Below are positions 26,442 to 35,556 of a stretch of 60,996 bases of DNA, piece after piece. Position 1 is the first letter of the stretch; each line of letters begins with the position of its first letter. The notes under the pieces are model-generated. The model was not told where the DNA came from. It worked only from the letters and a program-made list of their open reading frames with translations, and searched no databases. A program made the translations under genes and the position numbers. Location: assembly GCA_015655015.1 (NCBI GenBank), contig JAATFV010000006.1:1-60996 (forward strand), written 5' to 3'. The stretch is from Chitinophagales bacterium. GTDB taxonomy: Bacteria; Bacteroidota; Bacteroidia; Chitinophagales; Chitinophagaceae.

Positions 26442-28955
26442 TCACCTTTTTTTCTTTATCAACCATACTTCAGTCAATCTTGAATGTTGTCGCCAGTTCA
26501 GGAATTCTTCATTCAGCGGATCCCAGGTCAGTACGAGCCTGCCATGTTCTATGAATGAAGGCGGGATTGGGAATTCCTTTATCGCACCGATCGTTCTCCC
26601 ATAGCGGGACGGTGTCACACGCCGGCCATTGGCCTTTAACAGCGTTTCTCCGTAGCCCGTAATGCGTACTGTATAATTCGCCGTTGAATCGAGGCCGTCA
26701 TATTCCATACCCAGGGGCCAACCCATATTTGTCATCCAGGACAGTCTCTCCCTGCTGAAGCCATTATCCCACCAATCATAACCAGGAAGATCCCCGCTCT
26801 TGCGCGCCAGGGGATCAGTCACCCACGGCTCACCCCTGTACACATGAGGCGATTTGCTGACATTTCCGATATCATCATAAAAACCTCCCGGACCGGGATT
26901 CTCCCAGTTAGCAATCGTATCAAGGGCCTTTATCTGCACTTTTTCAGGCAATTTCCCAATTCTTTTGAATTCATCTTCCAGCCACCAGCGGTTGTTCAGC
27001 GGTCTGTCCAGGAAATCCAGCACGGCTCCCCGCTCCTCGCCGGAAGCCTGGTATTTTGCCACGCTGGTCTGCAGGCTGATCGATTTATACAAGGCATCAC
27101 AGAGGTCGATGATACGTTGATGCCAGCCGGTTTCGACAGGGTTCGTTTCCGCCCTTGCCAGGATGCTCAATGCCGTCTCCACCGCTTTCCCGGCCCCTGT
27201 TTTCTCGGCCTGCGACAAGGCATCATTTGCTTCGCGTTCCAGCCCGTCTTCGTAGATGAACCTTTTACGTGTATAGGCATCGTAGTAGGCGCGCAGCAGG
27301 CACATCTGCCAGCGCCAGTTACCCGACAGATCCGGGTTTGCAATTTCCAGGCCCTTCCATGCCTCCAGGCAGGATTGGATATTGCCATTCTCCACAATCG
27401 GCCCCTCCCAATTCTTTTCCAGGCCCAATATGGCGTCGGCCCCATCTTCCGCTAACGCACTGCCGAAGAAGAAATTTGAATATTCAGTAAGGATATCCCG
27501 CTCATTGGCATGAACGTCCCAGGATAACCGGGTCCAGATTATCTTGTTGACATCATCATGGCAGCCATCCGAATACGAGATAAATCCATCCGTATATTGT
27601 TCAATGGCCTTATAGACCGCACCGAAAAAATAAGGGCGGGGATTGACGGCTTCGCGTCCCAGCGTCAGGTTAAATGCTGGATCCCACCAGGGAATAGGGG
27701 AGTCGCAGCGGACGTTGTGGGTGAGGTCGGGGTAATAACGCAATTTATACCTGGACGGCAGGGCAGCCCTTGTCTCTTCTACCGGCGGACTACTGGGACC
27801 CGTTACTAACCCGCCCAGCCACACCGGTAGTTTCTCCTGGACATATTTATAGACGTATTGGCTTTGTTCAGCCGTAAAGTTTTGCAGGGACAGCCATATA
27901 CCTGCTTTCGGATGGCGCTTTTTTAAAATAACGGCCATATCCTCCAGCAAGGGCAATACCAATTCCGGCGGATTATCGCCGGGGTCGCCGCCGGGAAAGA
28001 ACACCCCATTTATCCGGACCGAATAATTGCAGATATTTTCGAAAGTTGCCAGGTATTTTCTTCGCGCATCCTTATCGTTAAGGTCTATCTGAGCAGGGAC
28101 CCACATCCAATAATCAAGATCGTAGGTTTCACAGATCGCACTGATCCGGGCATTCATTTCATCCGGCGGCATCTTGAAATGCGGACTTTTATGTTCATCG
28201 AAGATGGGGATGGATTCGACGCTGTTGGCCCCAAAGATCACCAGTTCACGGATGTACTGCTCATATTGCTCCGGTGACCATCCATCATAGGAGTTGGCCG
28301 TATTCCGGTAGCCCAACTGGTGTCCGCGGATCTCCTTGGCAGGACTCTCCGCCAGGGCGAGCCCGCTTTTCAGCAGTACGCTGCCTTTATTGTATTGCAG
28401 CATCCGCAACAGTTTTCCCGCCCCGAACAAAACGCCACGGCTGTCCGAACCTTCGATCAGGATGACTGTCCTGCCCGGCTGAGCGGACCCCACCGGCTGC
28501 CCGATCCCCGACTGCCCGGACCCCGACTGCCCGGACCCCGACTGTCCGGACCCCGACTGTCCGGACCCCGACTGCTCAGACGAGACTATCCTGAAAGATT
28601 CCGGTTTCTGCGATAATTCAGGTTGCCCGGGAAAGGCTGGCGCTCCTTTAATATTCATCTCCTCTTGTTTCAGGAGGATCACGTCTCCTGCTGCCGGATA
28701 GGTGGAAGAAACCTGCCAGTTGAGCCCTGTCCTTTTCCGGACCTCTTCCGTCAAAATTTTTACCGCCGATTTTTCTCCATTTGTCAAAGGGGCGCTTCCA
28801 GTAACGATCGTCATACTGGAAAAAGCGCCGGGTCGCCTATCCCTATGCGGGGTTGGCTGCCCGGGCGATAACGGCTGCGATATCGCCGTAGCCTGGAACA
28901 GTATTCCGGCTAAACAGAGGATCATCCAGGATCCAGGCAATCGAAAATTCATCAT
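26442..28955 (-). CDS. Glycosidase-like protein with alpha-glucuronidase/GH20b-type N domain
   Basis: About 837 aa from the ATG at 28955 (MMNFRLPGSWMILCLAGILF), chosen over 28994 because it gives a clean signal peptide and does not overlap the preceding gene. Residues of about 45-185 (SMTIVTGSAPLTNGEKSAVK ... GVLFGAGKLLRML) resemble the N-terminal domain of GH67/GH20 enzymes. A central TIM barrel (about 200-470: EIRGHQLGYRNTANSYDGW ... INGVFFPGGDPGDNPPEL) probably carries the active site; Glu/Asp assignment was not possible. The C-terminal region is helical, then beta. A Ser-Gly-Gln tandem repeat (about residues 125-149) sits in the N domain. It is cotranscribed with, and follows by 16 nt, the gene at 28972. 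Confidence 0.65.
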   Translation of the reverse strand: MMNFRLPGSWMILCLAGILFQATAISQPLSPGQPTPHRDRRPGAFSSMTIVTGSAPLTNGEKSAVKILTEEVRKRTGLNWQVSSTYPAAGDVILLKQEEMNIKGAPAFPGQPELSQKPESFRIVSSEQSGSGQSGSGQSGSGQSGSGQSGIGQPVGSAQPGRTVILIEGSDSRGVLFGAGKLLRMLQYNKGSVLLKSGLALAESPAKEIRGHQLGYRNTANSYDGWSPEQYEQYIRELVIFGANSVESIPIFDEHKSPHFKMPPDEMNARISAICETYDLDYWMWVPAQIDLNDKDARRKYLATFENICNYSVRINGVFFPGGDPGDNPPELVLPLLEDMAVILKKRHPKAGIWLSLQNFTAEQSQYVYKYVQEKLPVWLGGLVTGPSSPPVEETRAALPSRYKLRYYPDLTHNVRCDSPIPWWDPAFNLTLGREAVNPRPYFFGAVYKAIEQYTDGFISYSDGCHDDVNKIIWTRLSWDVHANERDILTEYSNFFFGSALAEDGADAILGLEKNWEGPIVENGNIQSCLEAWKGLEIANPDLSGNWRWQMCLLRAYYDAYTRKRFIYEDGLEREANDALSQAEKTGAGKAVETALSILARAETNPVETGWHQRIIDLCDALYKSISLQTSVAKYQASGEERGAVLDFLDRPLNNRWWLEDEFKRIGKLPEKVQIKALDTIANWENPGPGGFYDDIGNVSKSPHVYRGEPWVTDPLARKSGDLPGYDWWDNGFSRERLSWMTNMGWPLGMEYDGLDSTANYTVRITGYGETLLKANGRRVTPSRYGRTIGAIKEFPIPPSFIEHGRLVLTWDPLNEEFLNWRQHSRLTEVWLIKKKR
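28506..28580 (-). repeat. 15-bp coding minisatellite (five units)
   Basis: Five consecutive 15-bp units (CCCCGACTGYCCGGA on the plus strand; unit boundaries 28506, 28521, 28536, 28551, 28566), the last one degenerate. They encode Ser-Gly-Gln-Ser-Gly repeats in the glycosidase-like protein. As 15 is a multiple of 3, gain or loss of units keeps the frame and changes linker length. Confidence 0.9.
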
Positions 28956-28971
28956 ATAAAATTCAGTTTTT

Positions 28972-31326
28972 TTAGTCCACATTCCTGCGATCATCCGTCT
29001 CTTTTATGGGAGCAGAGATAACATTCAAATAACGCCCCATCCAGTAAGGCAGGAGCCACACATCGCCAGGAGTCTCTTCCGATTGACCATTACCGGCCTG
29101 GTCCAACTCAAAGCGTGTTCCATTGTGTTTTTGAATAATTCCTTCTGCGGGAGAGATCACCTCTTTGGTAGAACGATTCATGAAATTTTTAGGAAGCTTT
29201 TCAATGTCATTCCTGTGTGAGTTCTCTATATTCCATGAGATAAGATCCAGCGGATGTCTTTTAAGCCACCAGATTGACTCATCCAGGTCAAAATCCCTGG
29301 CTCCGGTCATGGCATAGGTAAAATTCCAGGTTGGATCTTTTTCCGGACGCAACATTTCCCAATGATCGCGGATGGCCTCTTTATATTTTCCCTTGAGATC
29401 TTCGTTAAGCGCATAGGGATAGAGACACCAATAGCCCAGGAAATACATCTCATCGTCTGAGTGGTTCCATTCCTCGGAAAGCATCTCAGCCCAACTGGAG
29501 ATCTTACCTGAATCTTTCCTTTCGACCTTTCCAATTTCTTTCATAGGCCGCATCAAATTTTCAAGATAGCCATACTTGCCGAATAGTTCGAGTACTTTCT
29601 GTTTATATTTTTCGTCTTTAGTAACATGATAAGCCGACTGCAGAAAACCCGTAATATTGGAGGAAGTCAGTTTTCTATCTCCTACCCTGGGTTCAAACCC
29701 ATTTACATAGGCGGGATTCCATTTCCCCCAGGTTGTCGGTTTGCCGTTCCAGTCAACGAGGTATAGATCGTTCTTATATAAATGCTCAGAAAGCGCCGTT
29801 AAAAGGTTCTTTGCCCGGTTTCTCCACAAGGTGTCATCAGCCAGGTCTACAAAGAGGGATAGCGCAAAATAGTGCCCAACCACCTCGTCACTGCTGGTGG
29901 TCGATTTCCATACCCAACCTTCAGAAGTTCCCTTACGCCAGGGAGAGCTTTTCACGTCGTAACCACTTCCCTCAAAAAGGTGGCGCGTACTTTCACTGAA
30001 GGCATTTGTATATCCTGATGATTCATATCCCATCACTTCATAAGCCCTTGCGGGAAGCCCGGGAATTCCTGTAATTGCATACAGGCGTTCAAAGCCTATC
30101 AGGGCCTCTTTACAATTCTCCCACGCCTCAGGATCTTTGGTGGCCGCATACCGAAACAACTGCCCTCCAAGGTACATGGCTGTCCAGAGGCCATCATTGT
30201 CTGAATCCGCCAGCGTCATGGAGGATAGGTTACCGTTGGACATGTTTTCACCAGTGCAGCTAAATCCATAACGTATATGGTATTTTCGGGTCTGCTCCTC
30301 TAATATCATGGCCTTTTCCTCCAGGGTCATTTTTGAAAAGCAGATCTGGCCTAATCCGGTTTCGGTTAAAACCAGAACGCTTCCCCCAGGCCCGGGTGCA
30401 ATATCCACCACATGATTGTCCGGCAGCCATCGTTCCGAAGAATAATAATCGTATGTATTCTCTTTTGTTAATTTAAAAGCCCCCCGGGTCGATCCAAACC
30501 ATAACACCCCGTTTATTTCTTCCAGATCGGTGATTTCGGAACAGGGGACTTTTGTGATCAATTCTCCTTCGGGTATACCGGATTCCTTGAGCCATTGGTA
30601 ACCCTTTTTAGTCCCCAGGACTATTTTTTCCCCTCCTTTTGCAGGTATTGCACAAGTAATACCTGCTCCTTTAAAAATAGCAACCAGCTTTTTTTCTGCC
30701 GGCAAGAACGTGGATAAGGAATCAGCCGTGGCAATAAGGAAATTGTTCCTTGTCTCATTGAACTTAATGGAAACAACATGGGGGATCGAGGCCGTCCAAA
30801 GTACCTTTCCATCCTTGCCCAGGTAGACAAGATCCGAGCCGTCCGTCAACAAAAAATTGAAGTCTTTATCACCGGAAAAAATGGACGGTCTCCTCATATT
30901 ATGCGCTGTAAAAAAATTTCCTGCCCAGGCATTTGAAAAGAGAAGATGATCGTCGGTGTAAACAAACTGGTTTTGGTAAGAAATAAGACCGGCAATATGT
31001 TTGTTCTTCATATGACGGTAAGTGGTCACAGGCAATAATTCTCCCGGAGTAAGGAAATGACCGTTATACGGCAAAAGCAATCCATCGGAAGATAAAATTT
31101 CTATATTATGATTCCGATCGGATGCCACCTGGTAAAGAGATCTTTTACTTTTGTTTTGTTTGGGAAAATAATATTTTATACTGTAATCCTGCCAAAATGG
31201 TTGATCCTGATAAACTGGCTGTCCTAACTTATTTGTCCCGGCTTTTATTCTACTTTCATGGGAATCCGGAGTGCAAGCGGGATAAAGAAGAATGGTGAAC
31301 AACGCGAATGGCAGCATGTACTTCAT
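28972..31326 (-). CDS. Lipoprotein with beta-propeller and alpha-toroid domains
   Basis: A 784-aa protein with a lipoprotein signal (FTILLYPACTPD). Residues of about 50-340 have repeating beta strands with D-G-x-L/V turns (LTDGSDLVYLGKDGKVLW, LWFGSTRGAFKLTKENT), as in two-component-regulator-like propellers. Residues of about 370-740 are helical with paired Trp/Tyr/Gly segments (LADSDNDGLWTAMYLGGQLF, LYPYALNE), the pattern of (alpha/alpha)6 toroid glycosidases/lyases. It is the first gene of a two-gene operon with the glycosidase-like protein. Likely a periplasmic glycan-processing enzyme; the family is unassigned. Confidence 0.6.
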   Translation of the reverse strand: MKYMLPFALFTILLYPACTPDSHESRIKAGTNKLGQPVYQDQPFWQDYSIKYYFPKQNKSKRSLYQVASDRNHNIEILSSDGLLLPYNGHFLTPGELLPVTTYRHMKNKHIAGLISYQNQFVYTDDHLLFSNAWAGNFFTAHNMRRPSIFSGDKDFNFLLTDGSDLVYLGKDGKVLWTASIPHVVSIKFNETRNNFLIATADSLSTFLPAEKKLVAIFKGAGITCAIPAKGGEKIVLGTKKGYQWLKESGIPEGELITKVPCSEITDLEEINGVLWFGSTRGAFKLTKENTYDYYSSERWLPDNHVVDIAPGPGGSVLVLTETGLGQICFSKMTLEEKAMILEEQTRKYHIRYGFSCTGENMSNGNLSSMTLADSDNDGLWTAMYLGGQLFRYAATKDPEAWENCKEALIGFERLYAITGIPGLPARAYEVMGYESSGYTNAFSESTRHLFEGSGYDVKSSPWRKGTSEGWVWKSTTSSDEVVGHYFALSLFVDLADDTLWRNRAKNLLTALSEHLYKNDLYLVDWNGKPTTWGKWNPAYVNGFEPRVGDRKLTSSNITGFLQSAYHVTKDEKYKQKVLELFGKYGYLENLMRPMKEIGKVERKDSGKISSWAEMLSEEWNHSDDEMYFLGYWCLYPYALNEDLKGKYKEAIRDHWEMLRPEKDPTWNFTYAMTGARDFDLDESIWWLKRHPLDLISWNIENSHRNDIEKLPKNFMNRSTKEVISPAEGIIQKHNGTRFELDQAGNGQSEETPGDVWLLPYWMGRYLNVISAPIKETDDRRNVD

Positions 31327-31732
31327 GTAATACTATTTTTCTGATATTATTATCAGGTTTACGATATTCGTCGAAATACCTTTTAACCCGTGATTATATT
31401 CTTAGAGACATGTTTTGTTAATTAATACTATGTAAGCAGTGGCTTTTTTATTAGGGTATCCCGGAGTACCGGAAGGGGGTGATGATCCTTCAGGATGAGG
31501 GGATTTTGGAAATGATGGCCTGCGCCAATATCACGACAGCTTGGTGAGGTTTTTTAGAAGGGCGATCTTGACAAACCCGGCGGTATTGCGGGCATTGAGC
31601 TTGAGCAAGAGGTTCTGCGACCCGGGGGGCAATGGTGCGAGTTTGTAAAAAGTCTCCTAATGTGGTAATGTATAGAAGATCGTATCAGCTATATCGAAAA
31701 GCAATGCTATTTTGGTACACTCAAACACTTGT
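31327..31732. other. Intergenic region with a LuxR-like tail remnant
   Basis: The divergent region between the minus-strand glycosidase operon and the secreted-protein gene. It must hold both promoters, but I see no clear TTTG/TAnnTTTG pair. The left third is AT-rich. The right part contains the LuxR-like fragment listed separately. Confidence 0.5.
31531..31629 (-). pseudogene. LuxR-type response regulator, C-terminal remnant
   Basis: The minus strand reads SQNLLLKLNARNTAGFVKIA followed by LLKNLTKLS and a stop at 31531. This matches the last two helices of a LuxR/NarL-type HTH (usual form: HR..LL.KL...NTA.LV..A). Only about 30 residues are preserved, with no start codon. Confidence 0.45.
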
Positions 31733-32644
31733 ATGAAGAAAAAGTTAATATATGTGGTCGCTTGTCTGGTAATTATGGGGGCCACACGGGCTCAGGATCC
31801 CGATCTGTTTAGTCGGCTGCAAGGCAATTCACAGAGAGGTATCGATTTTTGGAATGTCGACGGCATACAGATCACGACCCAGACGTTCAATCTGTCGTTT
31901 TCTGAAAAAGCGATCAGCAAAACCTCTGGCCGCTACGGTATCCGGGAGGGAGACCTGTCAGGGAAAGACGACAGCTTGCCTCTCACCAACCGGTATGTAC
32001 TCAAAACGGAAGATATTGACTCGACCTTCCGGCAATACACGGCATATTATTTCATCGAAGATCAACAGAAGAGACTGACGACGATCACCTTTGTTTCCAT
32101 CAACAAAACGCCGAGGGCCTTCGAACGGTCTTTTGTAAGTTTGGTCCACGACCAGGCTTTGCCGAGAGATCATTTCCCTCCGCTCAAAATAGATAGCCTT
32201 GATTTTGCAGGAAGGAAATTCGCAGTAGGCGGCAGCTGCCGGTGGATGGGGGTGAATGACGTGCAATGTCCCGGCGACGGACAGATGAACTGGTCGATCC
32301 ATGCCGATTCGGCGGACGCCCAAATTTTTTGTGATGCTCAATTTGCGGTGAACAAAAAGCAGAAAGGCGTACGGCTCATTTCTACAGAACAGGTCCCAGT
32401 TAACTTCGAGGGCCATTCCGTCTCTGTCCGCAAGGCGATCTTCGATTTTAAAGGGGTCAAGGGCCTTCTCGTAGGAATGGGCGGCGGAAAGACACTGACG
32501 GTATATTATGTCGCAGCACCCGTCCGGGGGCATTTCGTGAGCTGCACGCTAAGCTATTGGGACGTCGATGGTCTGACGTCTGACGGTCTGCCAATGTTAT
32601 TAGAGCAAGTCATGACCCTACATTCACCGGCGCCTGGCCCCTGA
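31733..32644 (+). CDS. Secreted hypothetical protein
   Basis: I start this gene at 31733 (MKKKLIYVVACLVIMGATRA, cleavage before QDPD) rather than at the ATG at 31712, which would put hydrophilic residues before the signal peptide. The mature protein of about 280 aa is rich in alternating hydrophobic residues typical of beta-sandwiches. No known motif is visible. The gene is monocistronic. Confidence 0.7.
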   Translation: MKKKLIYVVACLVIMGATRAQDPDLFSRLQGNSQRGIDFWNVDGIQITTQTFNLSFSEKAISKTSGRYGIREGDLSGKDDSLPLTNRYVLKTEDIDSTFRQYTAYYFIEDQQKRLTTITFVSINKTPRAFERSFVSLVHDQALPRDHFPPLKIDSLDFAGRKFAVGGSCRWMGVNDVQCPGDGQMNWSIHADSADAQIFCDAQFAVNKKQKGVRLISTEQVPVNFEGHSVSVRKAIFDFKGVKGLLVGMGGGKTLTVYYVAAPVRGHFVSCTLSYWDVDGLTSDGLPMLLEQVMTLHSPAPGP

Positions 32645-32935
32645 AGCCTGAGGTTTCCAATCTGTCAAAGATCTGGTTATCTCCGGATCGTCCCATTTCT
32701 TTATCTCTTCCTTTCCCCAAAAGCATCCTAAATGATTTTTGACAAGGGCATCATCAGCAAAAGCATTGAGTACTCATTTTCTGTATTGGTAAATGATAAA
32801 ACCTGATCCATGGAATGTGTAAAACAAAACAGCCGGGAGGGGAAAATGCAAGAAATGTATAAGCATTCCCGGGAAAAGTATAAACGAGTACAGGTCGTTC
32901 ATTAGACCTTTGTATGACATTTAATACAAGCTCAA
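32645..32935. other. Intergenic region with repeat copy D
   Basis: Contains two-hairpin repeat copy D and presumably the SDR promoter; no gene or clear promoter was recognised. Confidence 0.5.
32758..32797 (+). repeat. Two-hairpin interspersed repeat, copy D (divergent)
   Basis: The first stem is the perfect palindrome TGAGTACTCA (32767-32776). The second hairpin has CATTT/AAATG (32775-32795) around the same loop TGTATTG. The stem sequence is replaced on both sides relative to copies A-C, while the loop is kept. Confidence 0.5.
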
Positions 32936-33748
32936 ATGAAAAAGACCGTATTTATTACAGGTGCGTCTTCCGGCTTCGGAAGGACAACCGTTAAGCTATT
33001 CCATCAAAAAGGCTGGAACGTCATTGCCACCATGCGTTCTCCTGAAAAAGAATCGGAACTTTCCACAATCCCGGGTGTGCTGGTGACGAAACTTGACGTA
33101 ACCGACAACCACAGCATTGGCGAGGCCGTGCGAGCAGGTATCCATCAATTCGGCCAGATCGATGTGCTGGTGAACAACGCCGGTTTTGGAACCCTTGGTG
33201 CTCTGGAAGCGGCGTCCGGGCAAGTGATCAGACAACAGTTTGAGGTCAACTTCTTCGGTTTGATCGAAGTCATAAAGGCCATTTTACCGGGCATGCGGAC
33301 GCACAAAGCCGGTACCATCATCAATGTGTCTTCCATTGGCGGAAGGCTTACTTTCCCGTTCTCGACCCTTTACCATGCCAGTAAGTTTGCCGTAGAGGGA
33401 TTGACCGAGTCCCTGCAATATGAACTCAATCCGATGGGCATCCGGCTAAAACTGGTTGAACCCGGCGGTTATAAAACAGATTTTGCAGGGCGTTCCATGA
33501 ACTTTTACGGTGCAGGGGGGCTGGAAGGTTACCAGGAACCATTCAGCCGTTTCGTGGGGAAATTAGAGCAATGGCCGATGTCCGAAAACATCGGGGAGGT
33601 AGCCGAAGCTATTTGGGAGGCAGCCTCGGACGATAGTGAAAAATTACGGTATCCTGTAGGCCTCGACGCCGTGCATTTGCTGGAGGTTCGGCAGCAAATG
33701 GACGATGTGGCGTTTAAAACAATGATGGCCAGTCAGACCATTATCTGA
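32936..33748 (+). CDS. SDR-family NAD(P)-dependent oxidoreductase
   Basis: A 270-aa classical short-chain dehydrogenase. The cofactor-binding glycine motif is TGASSGFG (8-15), the structural motif NNAG (80-83), and the catalytic Ser133, Tyr146 and Lys150 have usual spacing (YHASK). The basic residues after the first strand (TMRSPEK) and no Asp at the end of strand 2 suggest NADP(H) preference. The substrate is unknown. It is followed by an intrinsic terminator and an AraC-type regulator, possibly controlling it. Confidence 0.9.
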   Translation: MKKTVFITGASSGFGRTTVKLFHQKGWNVIATMRSPEKESELSTIPGVLVTKLDVTDNHSIGEAVRAGIHQFGQIDVLVNNAGFGTLGALEAASGQVIRQQFEVNFFGLIEVIKAILPGMRTHKAGTIINVSSIGGRLTFPFSTLYHASKFAVEGLTESLQYELNPMGIRLKLVEPGGYKTDFAGRSMNFYGAGGLEGYQEPFSRFVGKLEQWPMSENIGEVAEAIWEAASDDSEKLRYPVGLDAVHLLEVRQQMDDVAFKTMMASQTII

Positions 33749-33755
33749 GTGGAGG

Positions 33756-33792
33756 GCTGCCCTGCCCGAAGGGTCCGGCGGGCAGCTTTTTC
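33756..33792 (+). terminator. Rho-independent terminator after the SDR gene
   Basis: Stem GCTGCCC (33756-33762) pairs with GGGCAGC (33780-33786), followed by TTTTT. The loop of 17 nt can form a further small stem (GCCCGAAGGGT). It begins 8 nt after the SDR stop. Confidence 0.8.
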
Positions 33793-33809
33793 TTTAATTT
33801 TACAGAATA

Positions 33810-34721
33810 ATGAAGAAAGCAAACAAAACCTACATCGATCTTGAATCCATCAGTGACTTGCACGACCTGGTACAGTATCCCCGGCCGAGACATCCACTGA
33901 TCAGCGTCATCGACCACACGGATTTTTATGCCAGACGGCCGAAGGGTAATGCCCTGTTCCGGTTCGGATTTTACACGATCTCCTGCAAAAAATTCGTGGG
34001 ACTGATGCATTACGGCAAAAGCCAATACGATTTTAGAGAAGGCTCTCTTCTGTTCACTGCGCCGGGTCAGGTGATTGGGACGGGCCCCGATATCGAGGTA
34101 GATGAAGGATGGGCCTTGTTCATTCACCCGGATTTGCTTCATGGGACCGGCCTGGGCAAAAAGATGCTCCAGTATTCCTTTTTTAATTATGAGGTGAACG
34201 AAGCGCTACATATCTCTGAGGAAGAAAGTAAGATCATTAAGGACTGTGTCGATAAGATTGCCAGGGAATACAATCAGTCTATCGACAAGCATACGCAAGG
34301 CGTGATTGTTAGCACTATAGAATTACTCTTGAATTATTGTAACCGTTTTTATGACCGGCAGTTCTATACCCGGGCTAAAGCGAATGCCGATGTCGTCCAG
34401 CGGTTCGAGTCATTGCTAAAAGATTACTTTAACCAAAGTACGCTGATGGGATCCGGTTTGCCTGCAGTCACTTTTTTTGCTTCAAAGCTGAATCTGTCGC
34501 CCAGTTATCTTTCGGATCTCCTTCAGAAGTTCACCGGAAAGAGCACGATGGAGCATATTCACCTCGAGCTGGTCGACAAGGCCAAGTCGCTATTATGGGG
34601 AACTGAAAGTTCGATCAGCGAGATTGCCTATGAGCTTGGCTTTGAATACCCATCACATTTTACCAGGATCTTTAAGGCTAAAACCGGCAAGTCGCCGAGT
34701 GAGTACAGGAATCTCAATTAG
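33810..34721 (+). CDS. AraC-family transcriptional regulator
   Basis: A 303-aa protein. The C-terminal 100 residues form the double HTH: FASKLNLSPSYLSDLLQKFT (first) and SISEIAYELGFEYPSHFTRI followed by FKAKTGKSPSEYR (second), the AraC/XylS signature. The N-terminal about 190 residues include a cupin-like segment (GLMHYGKSQYDFREGSLLFT, then APGQVI and LFIHPDLLHGT) typical of effector binding. It lies just after the SDR gene, beyond a terminator; the target is probably that gene or itself. Confidence 0.9.
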   Translation: MKKANKTYIDLESISDLHDLVQYPRPRHPLISVIDHTDFYARRPKGNALFRFGFYTISCKKFVGLMHYGKSQYDFREGSLLFTAPGQVIGTGPDIEVDEGWALFIHPDLLHGTGLGKKMLQYSFFNYEVNEALHISEEESKIIKDCVDKIAREYNQSIDKHTQGVIVSTIELLLNYCNRFYDRQFYTRAKANADVVQRFESLLKDYFNQSTLMGSGLPAVTFFASKLNLSPSYLSDLLQKFTGKSTMEHIHLELVDKAKSLLWGTESSISEIAYELGFEYPSHFTRIFKAKTGKSPSEYRNLN

Positions 34722-34841
34722 AGGTACTTTTGGCTAAAAAGGATTGGGTTTGTCACTACGTATTTCATCCTGGTTCGGGAAATGATTCATAGGATAAGCC
34801 AGCAGGAAGACCCCGGCGGTAGCGAAAATAATTTCCCTGTT

Positions 34842-34871
34842 TTTGTTTACTGGAATAATATAGTAACTTAG
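34842..34871 (+). promoter_or_regulatory. Possible promoter of PUL sigma factor 1
   Basis: TTTG at 34842-34845, an 18-nt spacer and TAACTTAG at 34864-34871 (one mismatch to TAnnTTTG). Spacing is one base shorter than usual. Transcription would start near 34878, 12 nt before the TTG start. Confidence 0.35.
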
Positions 34872-34889
34872 TATATTATAACCAAAACG

Positions 34890-35501
34890 TTGGCCTTCTC
34901 GTCATTGCATAATGAAAAGACTGTTCTCCTTGCGCTATCGGCAGGAGAAGAAAGAGCTTTCAGAAAGCTGTACGACCACTATTCCCAAAAAGTATACTCG
35001 GTAGCCCTTCATCATCTCAAGCTTCCCGACCTGGCCGAAGACCTGGTACAGACGGCGTTCCTCAAGTTATGGGAACACAAGGCGGAACTGGGCGACGTGC
35101 AATCTTTTGCCGCCTGGTTTTATACTCTTACACGAAATCTGATCCTTTCCTCCCTCCGTAAGCAGGGCACGCAGGCCGGTTATCTCCACTTTTTAAGACA
35201 ACGCCAGGAGCTGCTGTCTACCTGTCCCGACCCGGATATCTTCCGGAAAGAGCAGCTGCGCCTCATCCACCGGGGGATCCAGCAGCTGAGTAATCAGCAA
35301 CGAGTGGCGTTTACCTTACAGAACGAGGAAGGCCTGAGTTATAAGATCATCGGTAAAAGGATGGGTATCTCCTCCAATACCGTGCGCGTTCACCTGTTTA
35401 AGGCCATGGAATCCCTGCGCAGGTTTGTCCAGGACCATAATGACGACAAATACCTCATCCTCTTTCTATACTCCCTTGCGGGCCTGGAACTTTTTTTTTA
35501 A
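34890..35501 (+). CDS. ECF sigma factor of PUL 1
   Basis: A 203-aa sigma-70 factor. Region 2 is at about residues 20-85 (EERAFRKLYDHYSQKVYSVA ... LAEDLVQTAFLKLWEHK), region 4 at about 130-185 (LSNQQRVAFTLQNEEGLSYK ... ISSNTVRVHLFKAM). The frame is closed by a stop at 34869; no ATG lies near the front, so the TTG at 34890 is the best start. The next gene is its FecR partner. In such Bacteroidota systems the TonB receptor senses substrate and releases sigma through FecR. Confidence 0.85.
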   Translation: MAFSSLHNEKTVLLALSAGEERAFRKLYDHYSQKVYSVALHHLKLPDLAEDLVQTAFLKLWEHKAELGDVQSFAAWFYTLTRNLILSSLRKQGTQAGYLHFLRQRQELLSTCPDPDIFRKEQLRLIHRGIQQLSNQQRVAFTLQNEEGLSYKIIGKRMGISSNTVRVHLFKAMESLRRFVQDHNDDKYLILFLYSLAGLELFF

Positions 35502-35556
35502 AAAAAGCCCAACCTCGCTAATACACCCTGCCTGTTCGTGCGTCTTGTTATAATAT

